Below the pieces are notes generated by a model, which saw only the letters and a program-made list of their open reading frames with translations, was not told the origin of the DNA and made no database searches. A stretch of DNA of 53,582 nt from Actinomortierella ambigua (taxonomy: Eukaryota; Mortierellomycota; Mortierellomycetes; Mortierellales; Mortierellaceae). The translations under genes and the position numbers were made by a program. The stretch lies in contig JAAAJB010000211.1 in the NCBI GenBank assembly GCA_016098155.1, positions 1 through 53,582 of the forward strand. Reading direction: 5' to 3'. This document shows, one piece after another, positions 23,826-34,578 of this stretch. The number at the start of each line of letters is the position of its first letter. Position 1 is the first letter of the stretch.

Positions 23826-25471
23826 TTGATGTATATTGCATTTATACTCATGCAGCTTTTTTTTCTCTGATTTCGTGGCGTGTTGCCATATAGAACATAT
23901 CAAGAAGAAGGCAAAGTTCTCGATGCCAAGTATGGTGATGGATCGTATGTCTCGGGTTCCACTGGCATTGTAAGTGGTTCATTCCTGGAAGCATCTCGTT
24001 TTCTTCCTCAGAGAGGATACCTGTTTTTTTTTTAAACAAAACTGATGGCTGACATTGGGGTTCTCGTGGGTGTATCCTTTCTTTACACCATTCTTTTATC
24101 GTCAATAGGATACAGTTATTCTTTCCCGGACCAAGATTGCCAACCAATCGTTGGGTCTCGCAGCTGTGGATGAGACATCGGTTGCACGCAAGGGTGTTGA
24201 AGGTGTACTTGGACTGAATGTAGGCCGTGCAGCCTCTGTCAAAGGTACGTCCAATCCTCTCCTCAAAATAGAAAACGTTCTAGTCCCAACCTCCCCACGC
24301 TCCTTACTTTTTGCATGGATTCTGTGGTTTGACTGACATTCACTCCCCCTCCTCTCTACCTTCGTACTTTACCCTCTCACATAGGTTACGTCTCTTTAGT
24401 GGAAAACCTGATTTCGCGCAAGGTCCTCAGCCAACCGATTGTCTCTGTATGGATGGGGCGTCAACGACTCGGTGGCACCGTGGAAGGCTCTGGCGGGGCG
24501 TTTATCATTGGCGGTGTCGACACCACAAAATACGTCGGCAACTTTTCGTGGAGTCCGACGGTCGACAAGAACGCGTGGAAGATTCGCATGCAGGGCATGT
24601 CGCTCGCCGGTCAGGACCTTAACATGCAGGCCGATGTGCTTGTCGACACTGGCACCTCGTTGATCATCGTGCCTGCGGAGGCAGCTGCCGCTTTCCATGG
24701 ACGTATTCCTCAGGCACAAAATGTAAAGAGAGAAGGGGATGTCTTTTACTTTTTTTTTTTGTTGAAATAGGCATCCATTCCGTGACCCCGTCTTGAGGGA
24801 GTTTCATCGTTTATTCATTCAACCCTTCCTTTTAAATCGTGTACGATCTTTAGATTCCGCAGGTGGGATGGATTATCCCGTGCAACACCACGGCAGGAGA
24901 CCTCAACTTTACCCTTGGAGGCCAAACGTTCCGGGTGCCCCAGGAAGAGCTCATTGTTCTGTTCCGTATCCCTGGTTACCAGGACTATTGCAAAAGTGCC
25001 ATCGATGTCTCGCCGACTGGACCACCCACGGTACGGAAGTTTGTTTGGCAATGGAGTTGACATTTCAATGACCATGTAAAATGCAGTCTCCAAGTGTCCT
25101 GACCCTCTTTCTCTCTCCCTCTCTCTCATCAATCTCACCTTTTCATCTAGGAGTGGATTCTTGGCAACGCGTTCCTGAAGAACGTTTATACAGTATTTGA
25201 CTTCCGGGGCCGCACGATCGGATTTGCCCAGCCCTCCAACATGTACAACTCGCTGACCAACATTACACTGCTGCCCAACCTTTCGGGTCTGGGCTCGAAT
25301 GGCTCGCTGCACAACGAGACAGGGTCGAACAATGGGGCGGATCCCGGTGGCAACAGTGCTGGTGGACGGTTGTTGGAGGCAGGCGGGGCCACGTTGATGA
25401 CGATGTATGCGACGGTGGCAGTGTCGGTGGTGGTGGCGCTGTTTGTGGATCTGTTGCCTTTACTAGGGTAG
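22623..25471 (+). CDS. Pepsin-type aspartic protease with GPI-anchor signal
   Basis: Model: join(22623..23090, 23369..23375, 23574..23712, 23894..23969, 24109..24244, 24385..24722, 24854..25030, 25151..25471), 553 aa; phases agree throughout. This is an A1-family endopeptidase. A signal peptide ([17 protein letters not shown]) begins at this ATG; an upstream in-frame ATG at 22521 would bury it, so 22623 is preferred. A Ser/Pro-rich propeptide region follows. Both catalytic motifs are intact: DTGSS (Asp about 175) and DTGTS (Asp about 363). Flap Tyr lies in KYGDGSY, and [17 protein letters not shown] is the typical C-terminal lobe motif. After a Gly/Asn/Ser-rich stalk, the protein ends in a hydrophobic segment with no charged tail. 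This fits a GPI-anchor signal, giving a cell-surface, yapsin-like enzyme. The 7-nt exon TATATTG restores [10 protein letters not shown]. Confidence 0.88.
23765..23820. repeat. (GA)28 microsatellite in an aspartic protease intron
   Basis: Perfect GA run of about 56 bp inside the intron 23713-23893. It is on the sense strand as purines, so it is not the polypyrimidine tract. Confidence 0.95.
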
Positions 25472-26137
25472 TTGTTGACGTTGTTGATGTTAGGAGTCTA
25501 CTCCGTGCATACTGAAAGTATAATGAACGTGAAGATACCCCCCTCCCATGCCACACAAAACACAAGTACATGCAAAATAGAGTGCAACGTTGGTGGCGAC
25601 AATGATTTTTTTTTGGACCACTTCAGCCAAAACAGTTCTAGCAATTCCATTGCTGGGGCTTGGGATCTTTCCCTCGTATCCCTCTGCTAGTGACTCTTTG
25701 AGTGTCATTGACCACAGTGCAGTGTGTGTGTATGTGTATATATGTGTGTGGTTGTGCGAACAACATCCCAGAGACGAGAGAGTGAGGGGAGACTGCACTT
25801 GTACGGTGGCAGAGGAAACAGTCCGGACCCGAACGGCAAGAAGGGCTCGAAGAAGGTTTTGAGTGAACGATGGTGCCATTGGGAGTGACTCAACGAGCAG
25901 AAGGTTCGTTCCCCCCCCCCCTATGTTGCCGAGTCTCTCTATCGTATTTCTTCTCACTCATCTTGTTTTTTTTTCTGCATTCATTCACTCTCTCATTCCT
26001 CTCCACTCTCTCTCATTCCTCCTCTTTTATTCTCTACGCCTCTTTCTCTTTGCACTCTCCCCCACTCTCCCTCTCTTTTCTCTATCTCTCTGTCTTACAT
26101 CTCCTCTACTGGACTCCTTCAACTCTAATCATTAACG
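25472..26137. promoter_or_regulatory. Intergenic promoter region of cystathionine gamma-synthase
   Basis: 666 bp without a supported gene. It has a GT/TA microsatellite-like stretch near 25725-25750, a C(10+) run near 25912, and a long CT-rich leader from about 25930 to 26120 just before the ATG at 26138. Confidence 0.5.
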
Positions 26138-28594
26138 ATGGCAACGTCTCGTGTGACACCGACCGTTGGAGTGATGCAGCCCCAGCTGCCGCTGGGATCG
26201 CCTGTTCCGAGTGTGCCCCATGCTATCTCTGTCAGTCTGCCAACCTTCCGCGACAACGTTGACTATGAAGAGTCGGCCCCACGTGTAGTCAATGCCATGG
26301 TGTCTGGCTACCCTCGCTTCTTTGTTGCCCTGAAAGTCAAAGAGGTTGGTCACTATTATTTTGTAGATCCGCCTTTGATAAGCGGAGGCTCACTCCTTCC
26401 CTCCCCCCGCACACACCCCTGTCCACCCTGCCATCCTATCCTTTCCCTCCCCCCATTTTCGAGAAAACGATATTCTCCCATGTTGCATGGAGGGGAGGTA
26501 TGTGCGCAACAACACTAACTCTGCCTCGTTGCTTCTGGACCTTCCCTTTTTTTATTTAGTTGATGGCCGTCTGTGAAAAAAAGTATGGCAAACCAACAGA
26601 GTCATGCTTCATCTGGCCAACACGCAAGGTGGCCGAACGGTGTCGGGAGTTTCTCAACCGTTACTACCAGCCAGCATCCACCACCTCTTCACCAACCAAC
26701 AGCCAAGTCCGCATTGTCGAGTTTGTGATTCACGCCCCAACCGCCGAGGTCAAGCCCGATCTGAAGCACATCAAGGTCTTTGCAACCTTCTTCCCCAAGG
26801 ACGCCTTCTCCTTCGGCAAGCAGTTTTGGCAGCACACCGGCGACATCATCTCGTCCCGCAAGGCAGAGTTTTGTCTCCGCTGGCTGCACCTCAAGGCTGA
26901 GGAGGACAGGGCCGACGCCGCCACCGAGTCCAGGACCACTTCCACTGGTGGTGCCGCGGCTCGCCATCCTCGTCTCCATCGTCATTACAGCAGCTCTGTC
27001 GCCCATACCAATACTAGTACTAATGCCGCCACCAACACCAACACCAACACCAACCATCCATCCTCCTCTTCTCCCTTGTCCTCGTCCTCATCGTCTCCAA
27101 CCCTCACCCAGGAAGGCTTTGCAACGACGACGACGACGACCACCTCGGCCACGGCTCTGGACGACGAGGACGCGCCCGTGGAAGGCGGCGAGGACGGACT
27201 GGACAGCCGGGACTATGACGTGTACGTGGAGGAGCGGTACGGGCGCAACCTGGACCTGTCCTTTGCGCCCAAGGCGAAGCAGGCGATGCGTCGACGGATT
27301 GCAGCCCAGGTGGCGCATCATGCAGCTGCAGCAGCGTCTGCAGCGTCTGCCAATGGCCAACAAACCGAGTACGTGACAGAGGAAGATGTGTACATGTACC
27401 CGACGGGCATGTCGGCGATCTACAATGCGCACCGGATCGCCTTGAGCCTGCACCCGACGCGCAAGAGCGTGTGTTTTGGTTTCCCTTACACAGACACGCT
27501 CAAGGTGCTGCAAAAGTTTGGGCCCGGCTGTTATTTCTATGGTCATGGCGAGGATCACGATGTGGACACGCTTGAACAAGAGGTGCTGGCCAAGACCCTG
27601 GATCCGGAGACAAAGGAGGAGGACAAGATCCTGGCGGTGATGTGCGAGTTCCCGTCCAACCCGTTGCTCAAATCGGCGAATCTCGTCCGGCTGAATGCGC
27701 TGGCGGACAAGTATGGGTTCTTGATCATCATCGACGAGACCCTGGGCAACTTTGTCAATGTGCGCACGCTGGAGTATGCCGATATCGTCGTGTCGTCTCT
27801 CTCCAAGATCTTTAGCGGAGACAGCAATGTCATGGGTGGAAGGTAACAAAAAGAGAGAGAGAGAGAGAGATCTGGGGTTGAAATGCTTTTTCTCCACGTT
27901 GAAAATTAACCTTTCCCCCCACCTTTTTTTGTTTTTGCATAATTCTCTACATAGTCTGGTGCTGAACCCTCAGCGCAAGCACTACGCGGCACTGAAGGAG
28001 GCCATGGGACGCGAGTACGAGGACCTGATGTGGCAGGAGGATGCAATCTTCATGGAGCGCAATTCGCGTACCTTCCAGTCGCGTATCCATCGTATTGACG
28101 AAAACACTGAAGCTCTATGCGACTTTTTGCGTAGTCATCCCAAAGGTAGGCTTTTCTCTGGTCATTTTGCTTTCCATAGATACACAAGTGCTCAACCACA
28201 CACACTGACTCCACTCTCTACTTTTTCATACCAATGTCGATGGACGAAAAAAAAAATAGTCCGAGAGGTGTTCTATCCAAAGTACATCACCCGCGAGATC
28301 TACGACCACCACCGGGTTGAGGGCGCCGGGTTTGGAGGGCTGTTCTCGTTGGTGTTCCATGCCGAGAAGGGATCGGAGCAGTTTTTTGATGCACTGCCGT
28401 TCTATAAGGGCCCCAGTCTGGGCACCAACTTTACCCTGGCATGTCCGTACACGATCCTGGCTCACTACAACGAGCTCGACTGGGCAGCCGGGTATGGCAT
28501 CGAGCGCGAGCTGATCCGAGTTGCGGTTGGACTGGAGGATCGGGAGGTCTTGTTCAAGGGATTCCAGGATGCACTGGATGCTATTCAAGAGTAA
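26138..28594 (+). CDS. STR2: Cystathionine gamma-synthase (Str2-type, PLP-dependent)
   Basis: Model: join(26138..26344, 26560..27842, 27955..28145, 28260..28594), 671 aa. It makes cystathionine from an activated homoserine and cysteine in transsulfuration toward methionine. The N-terminal VSLPTF...YEE...SGYPRFF block and the PLP-lysine region SLSKIFSGDSNVMGG (Lys about 485) are characteristic of fungal Str2-type enzymes in the Cys/Met metabolism PLP family. The cofactor-binding IIIDETLGN and substrate-side GTNFTL motifs are also present. The domain starts as in yeast Str2. A low-complexity insertion of about 90 aa (Thr/Asn/Ser, including a TNTNTN repeat, then acidic) lies between the N-terminal region and the catalytic fold. 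The first donor is the weak GTTGGT, but phase and homology support it. AATAAA lies 23 bp after the stop. Riboflavin kinase follows on the same strand. Confidence 0.88.
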
Positions 28595-28616
28595 TCGGAA
28601 AGAATGAGAAAACGTA

Positions 28617-28622
28617 AATAAA
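28617..28622 (+). terminator. AATAAA polyadenylation-type signal after STR2
   Basis: Canonical hexamer 23 bp downstream of the TAA of the cystathionine gamma-synthase gene. Confidence 0.4.
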
Positions 28623-28933
28623 AAAGAGAGATGAGATATGGCCCTTTTTTTCTTTTCTTGTAGAAGAAAAAAATAATGACGGTATCCACATGGCTGTTCA
28701 AAAGCAACCTGCGCGCGGTTGCGGACTTGCGGGATGATAGAAAGTGCGAAGCAGCGAAGACAAATCGCAGTGGTGGCGTGTGGGTGGCCGCAATTCGGCA
28801 GAGCATCTCTAGGTCCTAAAACTTTAAGATTACTCATCCCCTCTCTCTCTCTTTCTCTCCCTTTCCACACGCACATACTCTCTCTCTCTCACCTTCTCTC
28901 CCCACTCTTTCCTCATCACCCTCCATTGACAGA
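28623..28933. promoter_or_regulatory. Intergenic region upstream of riboflavin kinase
   Basis: About 310 bp between the STR2 3' end and the riboflavin kinase ATG. No gene is seen. A CT-rich stretch at 28840-28910 precedes the start codon. Confidence 0.45.
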
Positions 28934-30052
28934 ATGACGGCCGACTCAGCAGCAGCAGCAACAACGCCCATTGCTACAAGTGGACCCGGACGGCCCCGCA
29001 TCGCTGGTGGCAACAAGCCGACGGAGCCCTTCCCTATCCATATGAAGGGTCCTGTTGTTAAAGGGTTCGGACGCGGTAGCAAAGATCTCGGCATCCCTAC
29101 AGGCATGTCCCACTTTCATTGAGGATTAATGCGCGGGCACCATGCATGGAGAATGAACATGATAACAATGTGGGAGAAGGGTCTTTGCGAGAGAAGAAGA
29201 CGTCTTCTCCTACCAAAAACCCCTCTTTGACCATGCGAGATAAGCCCGAAAGGGACCGTTGGACCGGATAAAAAAGCTAATCTGTATGTGTCCCTTTTAA
29301 CCTGCTCGATCACCCTCGATCGCTGTGGGGGGTATGCTATATCATTCCCTTTCTTTCTTTCTTTTTTTATAGCTAATCTGCCAGAGGACGCCATTACGGA
29401 ACAGGAGAAGAACATGGAGACAGGCATCTACTACGGCTGGGCACAGGTCATCGTCAATTGCTCAGGATCGAGCCAAGGAGGCGACGAGTCTTCGCTGTCA
29501 AAGACAGATGAAATCTTCACCGTCTACCCCATGGTCATGAGCCTCGGCTGGAACCCCTTCTATAAGAACGAAAAGAAGTCGGCGGTAAGCTACCCCTCTC
29601 TCTTTTTATATCTCTTTCATGTGATGGTAGCAAGGAAATGTGGCGGATTGAAAAAAAAAACAGGGCCATGTCACCCGAAAGGAGGCTAACTGACTACGCC
29701 CCCCCCCCTCTTGCCCTTCCCATGCAACAACCAAAATATAGGAGGTTCACATCATGCACAAGTTTGAGAATGACTTTTACGGCGACGAGTTGCGTGTGGT
29801 CGTCTTGGGCTACATCCGCCCAGAGCTCGACTATACCACACTGGGTAAGTGCTGGTTTTGCAGTGCAAGAGAAATGTGCATCTCATGATCCGTGCACTCA
29901 TAACCTCTAACAAGAACACCCTCTGTTTTCTTTTGGATTCTCCAGAGGCTTTGATCCAGGATATCAACATCGACATTGAGGTGGCACATAACTCTTTAGC
30001 ACGACCTGCCTATGCAGCTTTCCAGAACGATCCTTTGTTCCTTGTCAAGTAA
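28934..30052 (+). CDS. FMN1: Riboflavin kinase (FMN-forming)
   Basis: Model: join(28934..29102, 29373..29584, 29742..29844, 29946..30052), 196 aa, about the usual size for a eukaryotic monofunctional enzyme. It phosphorylates riboflavin with ATP to FMN. The protein shows the family signature: [20 protein letters not shown] near the N-terminus (nucleotide and metal site, TAN motif), [30 protein letters not shown] and a [17 protein letters not shown] block with the catalytic-region acidic residue, then a final helical tail. The first intron must be GC-AG: the donor reads ACAG/GCATGT and is the only one that rebuilds PTANLP in frame. No flavin adenylyltransferase domain is fused. It converges with lipase 2, stop codons 111 bp apart. 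Very secure. Confidence 0.95.
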
Positions 30053-30163
30053 ACACTCCCCCTTCCCCCTTGTCAGACTTTGATATCATAGATTACATGC
30101 TGAAAATATAATAGACAGCAAAAAAAAAATCCTCCCATTTTATGTGATGTCTACTCTCAGCCT

Positions 30164-31186
30164 TCAATGGAAATCCCCGCATCCAACATCCTGCTCCGCT
30201 TGATCGTCGAGATGGGCATTGACAGCATTGAAGACAACAGGATCTGTGAGGAGGTCAAAGTGCTTCGCATGATCGGTCGGGCACAGATCCTGCAAATAGA
30301 CGTTGCGGACTTTGCTATTGTTCTTGTCCCGCATGAATCCAGATTCGACCACATACTCGTCATATCGCGAGGCCAGGTTGAAGTATGACACATCGGGGAC
30401 GGTATCGCGGCCACCCGTCTGGGCGTAGAGATCCTTGAAGAAGTCGGACCCTTCCACCAGTTGGAAACACGCCTTGCACAACGGACTGATCGCCCACTCG
30501 ACTGCGTCGTACACCCCGAGCTTCTGAAGGAACGAGCTCAGTCCCAAGTAAGTTGTGCCGTAAAAGTTTCCTCCAATGGCGCTCCAACGGTCTATTTGTC
30601 CACAAGAAAGAAAAGATAATAAGAAAAAATAGGAGAAACAGTGAATCAGTAATGGCTATGGAAAGAAAAGAGTAGCAGGACCCTTTCCGTATTATTTTTT
30701 TTCTCTCTTTTGCCCTCTGATCATACCAACTTTGGCTCCTCCGTTCAGCTTGAGCAGGTAGTACTGGCCGACAGTCGAGCCCTCCGAGTGAGCAAGGATG
30801 TCGACCTTGGAAGCACCCGTGGCAGTCAAGACGGTGTCAATGTAGGTCGCGATCTGCTGGGCACTGTCCTCAATGGCATCGAGACCATTGACCAGGGATT
30901 GGCCATGCATCGATCCATAGGTGGGCGTGAAGACACAGTAGCCTTTGGCTGCAAACTTGGGTGCAAAGACCTTCCAGTGACGTTCTCCCTGTGAGTAGAG
31001 ACCATGGATCAGTACCAGCGGGTTCGGGTGCTCGGCCGTGGGCTGGCATCCAAGATCGTTCCACCTTGGCGTCTCCGGCTTGCCCGATCGCTTTGTCATA
31101 AACGGCCATTGATCAGCAGCCTGGACAAGTGACAGAGTAGCTGTGGTGCCCAGGACGACCGAGGCAAGGATTGACTGAATTCGCAT
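30164..31186 (-). CDS. Secreted class 2 lipase / alpha-beta hydrolase (lipase 2)
   Basis: Model: complement(join(30164..30591, 30727..31186)), 295 aa. The signal peptide (about residues 1-23, ending LVQAA) is followed by LVLIHGLY, GYCVFTPTYG and the nucleophile elbow AHSEG (Ser about 134). The acid is in SRYDEYV and the His in AKHFDLL, giving a complete apparent triad. A PLCKAC Cys pair is shared with lipase 1. Predicted to be an extracellular esterase or lipase of the class 2 (PF01674-like) family. The single intron is in phase 1 just before DRWSAIGGNF, the same place as the first intron of the other two lipases. Lipase 1 has an extra intron five residues later. It shares a 675-bp divergent intergenic region with Cys-rich secreted protein 2. 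Confidence 0.9.
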
Positions 31187-31861
31187 TTTTTTTTTTCAAA
31201 AGTGGGAAGGAAGCACGCCTTGGTTGAGCTGGAAAAGGGGATGTGGGGGTGAAGGAGAGACCAAAGAAAGAAAAAGAAAAAAAAAGAGAGAGAGAGCATT
31301 GCATTTTAGTGTCAGGTCGATTGACTGTCTTCTCGATTTGTTTCTTCCCTTTCCATGCACAAGCGGGGAAAAAAGTGCCTCCCTTGGAAACTTAAAAACG
31401 AAACCACATGTGGGCTTACTTCATTGACGCGTGAATCACGTACATAGAGTACAAACCTATGGCCCAAGAAGACTAGACGGCAAAAAGAGAGCGTTTACTC
31501 GCACGTCCATCTGGAGCAAGCCGCGCAGCGATCATAGCTTGCTGAGTCAGTTGCTCTAGCCCCCATGCATTTGTATGCATTTGAAGCGAGCGTCTTTTTT
31601 TTTTCCTATTGTTTCGGGATCTTGTTTACTGCGTCAAAGTATTGAATCAGCAGAACAAGATCGCGGGATCACTGGCGAGGAGGCATCCACCAAACGAGTT
31701 CTTTGCTTCTCTTTTTCTTTTTTTCTTGTCCTGTTAAAGACAATCCCGTTTGTCGTTGCTTTGACTTTATCACCTATCGTCCACCCATTTTTCTAGTTTT
31801 CTCCGCGCTCACCTTTTTCTCCGTAGCCTACTCTATTGAATTTTATTTCCCGAGGCCGCAA
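31187..31861. promoter_or_regulatory. Divergent promoter region, lipase 2 / Cys-rich secreted protein 2
   Basis: 675 bp between two divergently transcribed secreted-protein genes, with no coding sequence supported inside it. It contains short A/T-rich runs but no recognised regulatory site. Confidence 0.5.
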
Positions 31862-32311
31862 ATGATTCTCGCAGCTGTCTTGATTGCATTTTTGGCTTGC
31901 ACTGGTGGTGTCGAGGCAGGTAAAGCCTGGGGCACACACGTCGGCCCGGGCCAATGCGGGTTCCTTGTCAGCACGGACTACACCATCGTCCACGGCGGTG
32001 GAAGTGGACACTGCTGGGCCGAGTGGGTTGGCACCGATGATACTGGCGACAAATGCCTGAAGATACAACGGGGCTTCATTACCAAGGACGACCCATCCTG
32101 CGCTGACATTTCCTATAGGGAGTGTCATTCCAGCCTAACCGCCAAGGACGACCAGTTCTGCCAGTCTCGATTGAAAATGGAGGTATCGGCCGGCAGTGAT
32201 GTCTGGGATGACCTTGTCGACTGCATGACCAACATCCTGTCCCCAGAAGACAAAATAACGGGGTCTGGATGCGAAGATGGCCCCGCTGGCTATTATGACA
32301 GGTTCAGCTAA
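31862..32311 (+). CDS. Cys-rich secreted protein 2 (8 cysteines)
   Basis: Single-exon frame of 149 aa from the ATG at 31862. A short signal peptide (MILAAVLIAFLACTGGVEA) is followed by a soluble domain with eight cysteines (GQCGF, GHCWAEW, DKCLK, SCADI, RECHS, QFCQS, DCMTN, SGCED), an even number suited to four disulphides. I do not recognise the family. The C-biased codons and clean signal peptide support a real gene. It lies between two secreted lipases (divergent from lipase 2, convergent with lipase 3), which suggests a shared extracellular setting. An upstream in-frame extension lacks an ATG with a signal peptide, so 31862 is the best start. Confidence 0.75.
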   Translation: MILAAVLIAFLACTGGVEAGKAWGTHVGPGQCGFLVSTDYTIVHGGGSGHCWAEWVGTDDTGDKCLKIQRGFITKDDPSCADISYRECHSSLTAKDDQFCQSRLKMEVSAGSDVWDDLVDCMTNILSPEDKITGSGCEDGPAGYYDRFS

Positions 32312-32807
32312 ACCCCACTTCCAGCTCTCCCTCTGCAGATGTAGCCCACGATAGTGCTTTCGACTTTTGTCCAAGAGGAATACTAAACTTACGCGTGCTG
32401 GGCAGAGAAGATCAGGCTGTTGTTGATCAATGTGGCAGTGCAAAACAGTGAAAAGGTTTTCAGTCCTTCTTTTTTATACCTCCATGCCATTCGTTGCCTG
32501 TCTTTATGCCTCGAACAAAGGAAGCCGAGAGGTACAGGATCAAATGCTCAAGAAAGATGGGCTTTATAGAGCAATCTCTGTTTTTTCTTGGCTCGTCGTT
32601 CTTCTTGTACATCACGTCCCCCTTCCTCCCTCACTCTCGTAGGATTTCCCTATCCAACGATGAGAGAAAGCGAGAGAGTGAGTAGGTGAACGTGCACACC
32701 GTAATGAGTTAAGGAGTCACACAAGTTCATCCTTCCTTCTCTGATATTTATTTCACTCTTCTATGATTACTAGCTATTGCCATGGCGAGAAGGGAGGGAG
32801 GGTTCAA
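32312..32807. other. Convergent intergenic region, secreted protein 2 / lipase 3
   Basis: About 500 bp holding both 3' flanks. No gene or clear signal seen. Confidence 0.5.
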
Positions 32808-34128
32808 CTATCGACAGAGAATCTCTACGCGTGCCTCCGGGTCGAGAAACTGGAGGACGCCAGCAAAAACCACGCGCGATTTCAGCAGCTCCATGTGACC
32901 CGACCTGTCACAGGGACACCAGTCTTGCAGCCACTGGTTAAGCACGTTGCTACTACTCGCGTCACCAGCCTTGCCTGCTCCTGCTCCGCTAGACACGGAT
33001 GAGGAGGGAGACAAGGTCGATAGCAGCGACGACGGCAACGAACAGGGCAAGCAGGAGCAAGAGGGAGGGGAAGGCGGCGGCGAAGAAGTGACAATCTGAC
33101 CCTGACTATTCTTCAACAGGCCATTCTCGGGCGGGGTGATCACTTCATCGCACCGGGTCAGGATCTGCAGATACTGGACATCTGGCAATGATTCGCCCAG
33201 TGATTTCAGGTACTCGGACCCTTCGGCCATTTGGTACAGCGACTTCAGACCCGTCATCTTGACCGCCATCTCACCCAACGGTATCAAGCCAAGTCGCCTC
33301 AGCGTTGGGAGCAAGCCGTTTAACGTCGTGCCGCGACCCACTGGGCTGATAAGCACTACGCGATCTATTTATTTTTGTGGAAATATGATGAATGGGAGAG
33401 AAAACAGGAATAAAGTGTGAGAGAGTACATTCTAATATGTTAGATAAATCATTCACGGCCCTTTGCAACTTCTCTAGTAGCCTGATAGAGTGCGAGCGCA
33501 GGGGTTGGTAGCATGGTCACACGCATAGTATCCACTCACAGACAACTCTCCCCTCTTCCCTTCCTTCCCCCTCTTCTCTCTCAGCTCCCATTCTTCCTGA
33601 AAAAAAAAACTTACCAACAACCGATGCAGCACTAAGAGCCTTGAGGCTCCCGCGTGTCACCACCGTGCCCTCTGAATGGGCCACGATATCCATCTTGTAC
33701 CCACCCATCAGGCGGCTCGTGCGTTCGACAAACAGCTTGACCTCCCGCACACTCTTTTCGATATCGTCCAATCCACCCAGTCCTGCCAATCCCGAGTCTC
33801 CTCCTTTCACTTGTGCGACCCCACCGGCAATGTCCACCTTGGCGCCATACGTCAATGAGAATACGCAAAAGTGCCGCTTGATCAAGAACCTGGCCATCGG
33901 CGCCCAGACCCCATTCTTCTCGCCGTTGGCAAAAAGGCCGTGCAGAAGCACGACCGGTCGTCGAAAACGCCCGTCGGGCCCGATCGGATTGCACGCAATG
34001 TTGTTCCAGTGCGTGTCCTCGTTCGGGGGTGGTCTTGAGGGTGCTGCTTGGACTGGTAAGATGATGTAGAGCGTCGCTGCTACTGTGGCGATGCCAAGGG
34101 CAAGAAGGCGGGAAAGCCGTCTGGTCAT
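32808..34128 (-). CDS. Secreted class 2 lipase / alpha-beta hydrolase, divergent (lipase 3)
   Basis: Model: complement(join(32808..33364, 33615..34128)), 356 aa. The signal peptide or signal anchor (about residues 5-28, ending LPVQAA) precedes PVVLLHGLF, CVFSLTYG and AHSEG (Ser about 152), with acid in TRCDEVITPP and His in SGHMELL. The intron sits in phase 1 before DRVVLISP, homologous to the intron in the other two lipases. It differs from them in three ways: a Gly-rich insertion (GLAGLGGLDD) before the helix ahead of the nucleophile, loss of the PLCKAC pair, and a Ser/Pro-rich insertion of about 50 aa (PPPSPPSC...SSVSSGAG) before the conserved WLQDWCP motif. The catalytic triad looks intact. 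Substrate probably differs from lipases 1 and 2, by inference. Confidence 0.87.
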
Positions 34129-34578
34129 GGTTGAATAATGTGCGAGAACTCTAGAACAGCCACAAGGGATGGAAGCAAGTTGTGCAGAGTGGGTGAGGTG
34201 GAATAGGAGATAAAAAAAACGTGGCGAGAGAACAAGAATGGGAGATAAAACGTAAGGTTGAAGAGAGAGAAAGAAAGAGAAGGAATGGGGCCCTCTAGAA
34301 GTACTGAAAGCTTTTTTTTTTTTGGGAGAACCAAAGAAAGCCTCCGTGAGATCAAGTGTTTGACAGAATCGTTGACCCCTTCAGGGGTTGATCCAGATCC
34401 TACAACGAACGACCATTTAAAAAAATAGCTTTCATGATTCTGCGCGCAAAACAAATACAGCAACAAAAAGATCGTTGGAGAGCCACCCTTCACGGGATGA
34501 AAAAAAAAATTATACATCACACCAAGAGGAAGTAGAGATGGAGTCTATACCCGTTCTTTTTTTTTTATAAATTAAATT
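34129..34578. other. Intergenic region between lipase 3 and the RasGEF 3' end
   Basis: 450 bp with no coding sequence recognised. It holds the lipase 3 promoter (transcribed leftward) and the RasGEF 3' flank. Confidence 0.5.

Noticed and set aside
27088..27897. 269-codon minus-strand frame
   Set aside because: Antisense to the catalytic exon of cystathionine gamma-synthase.
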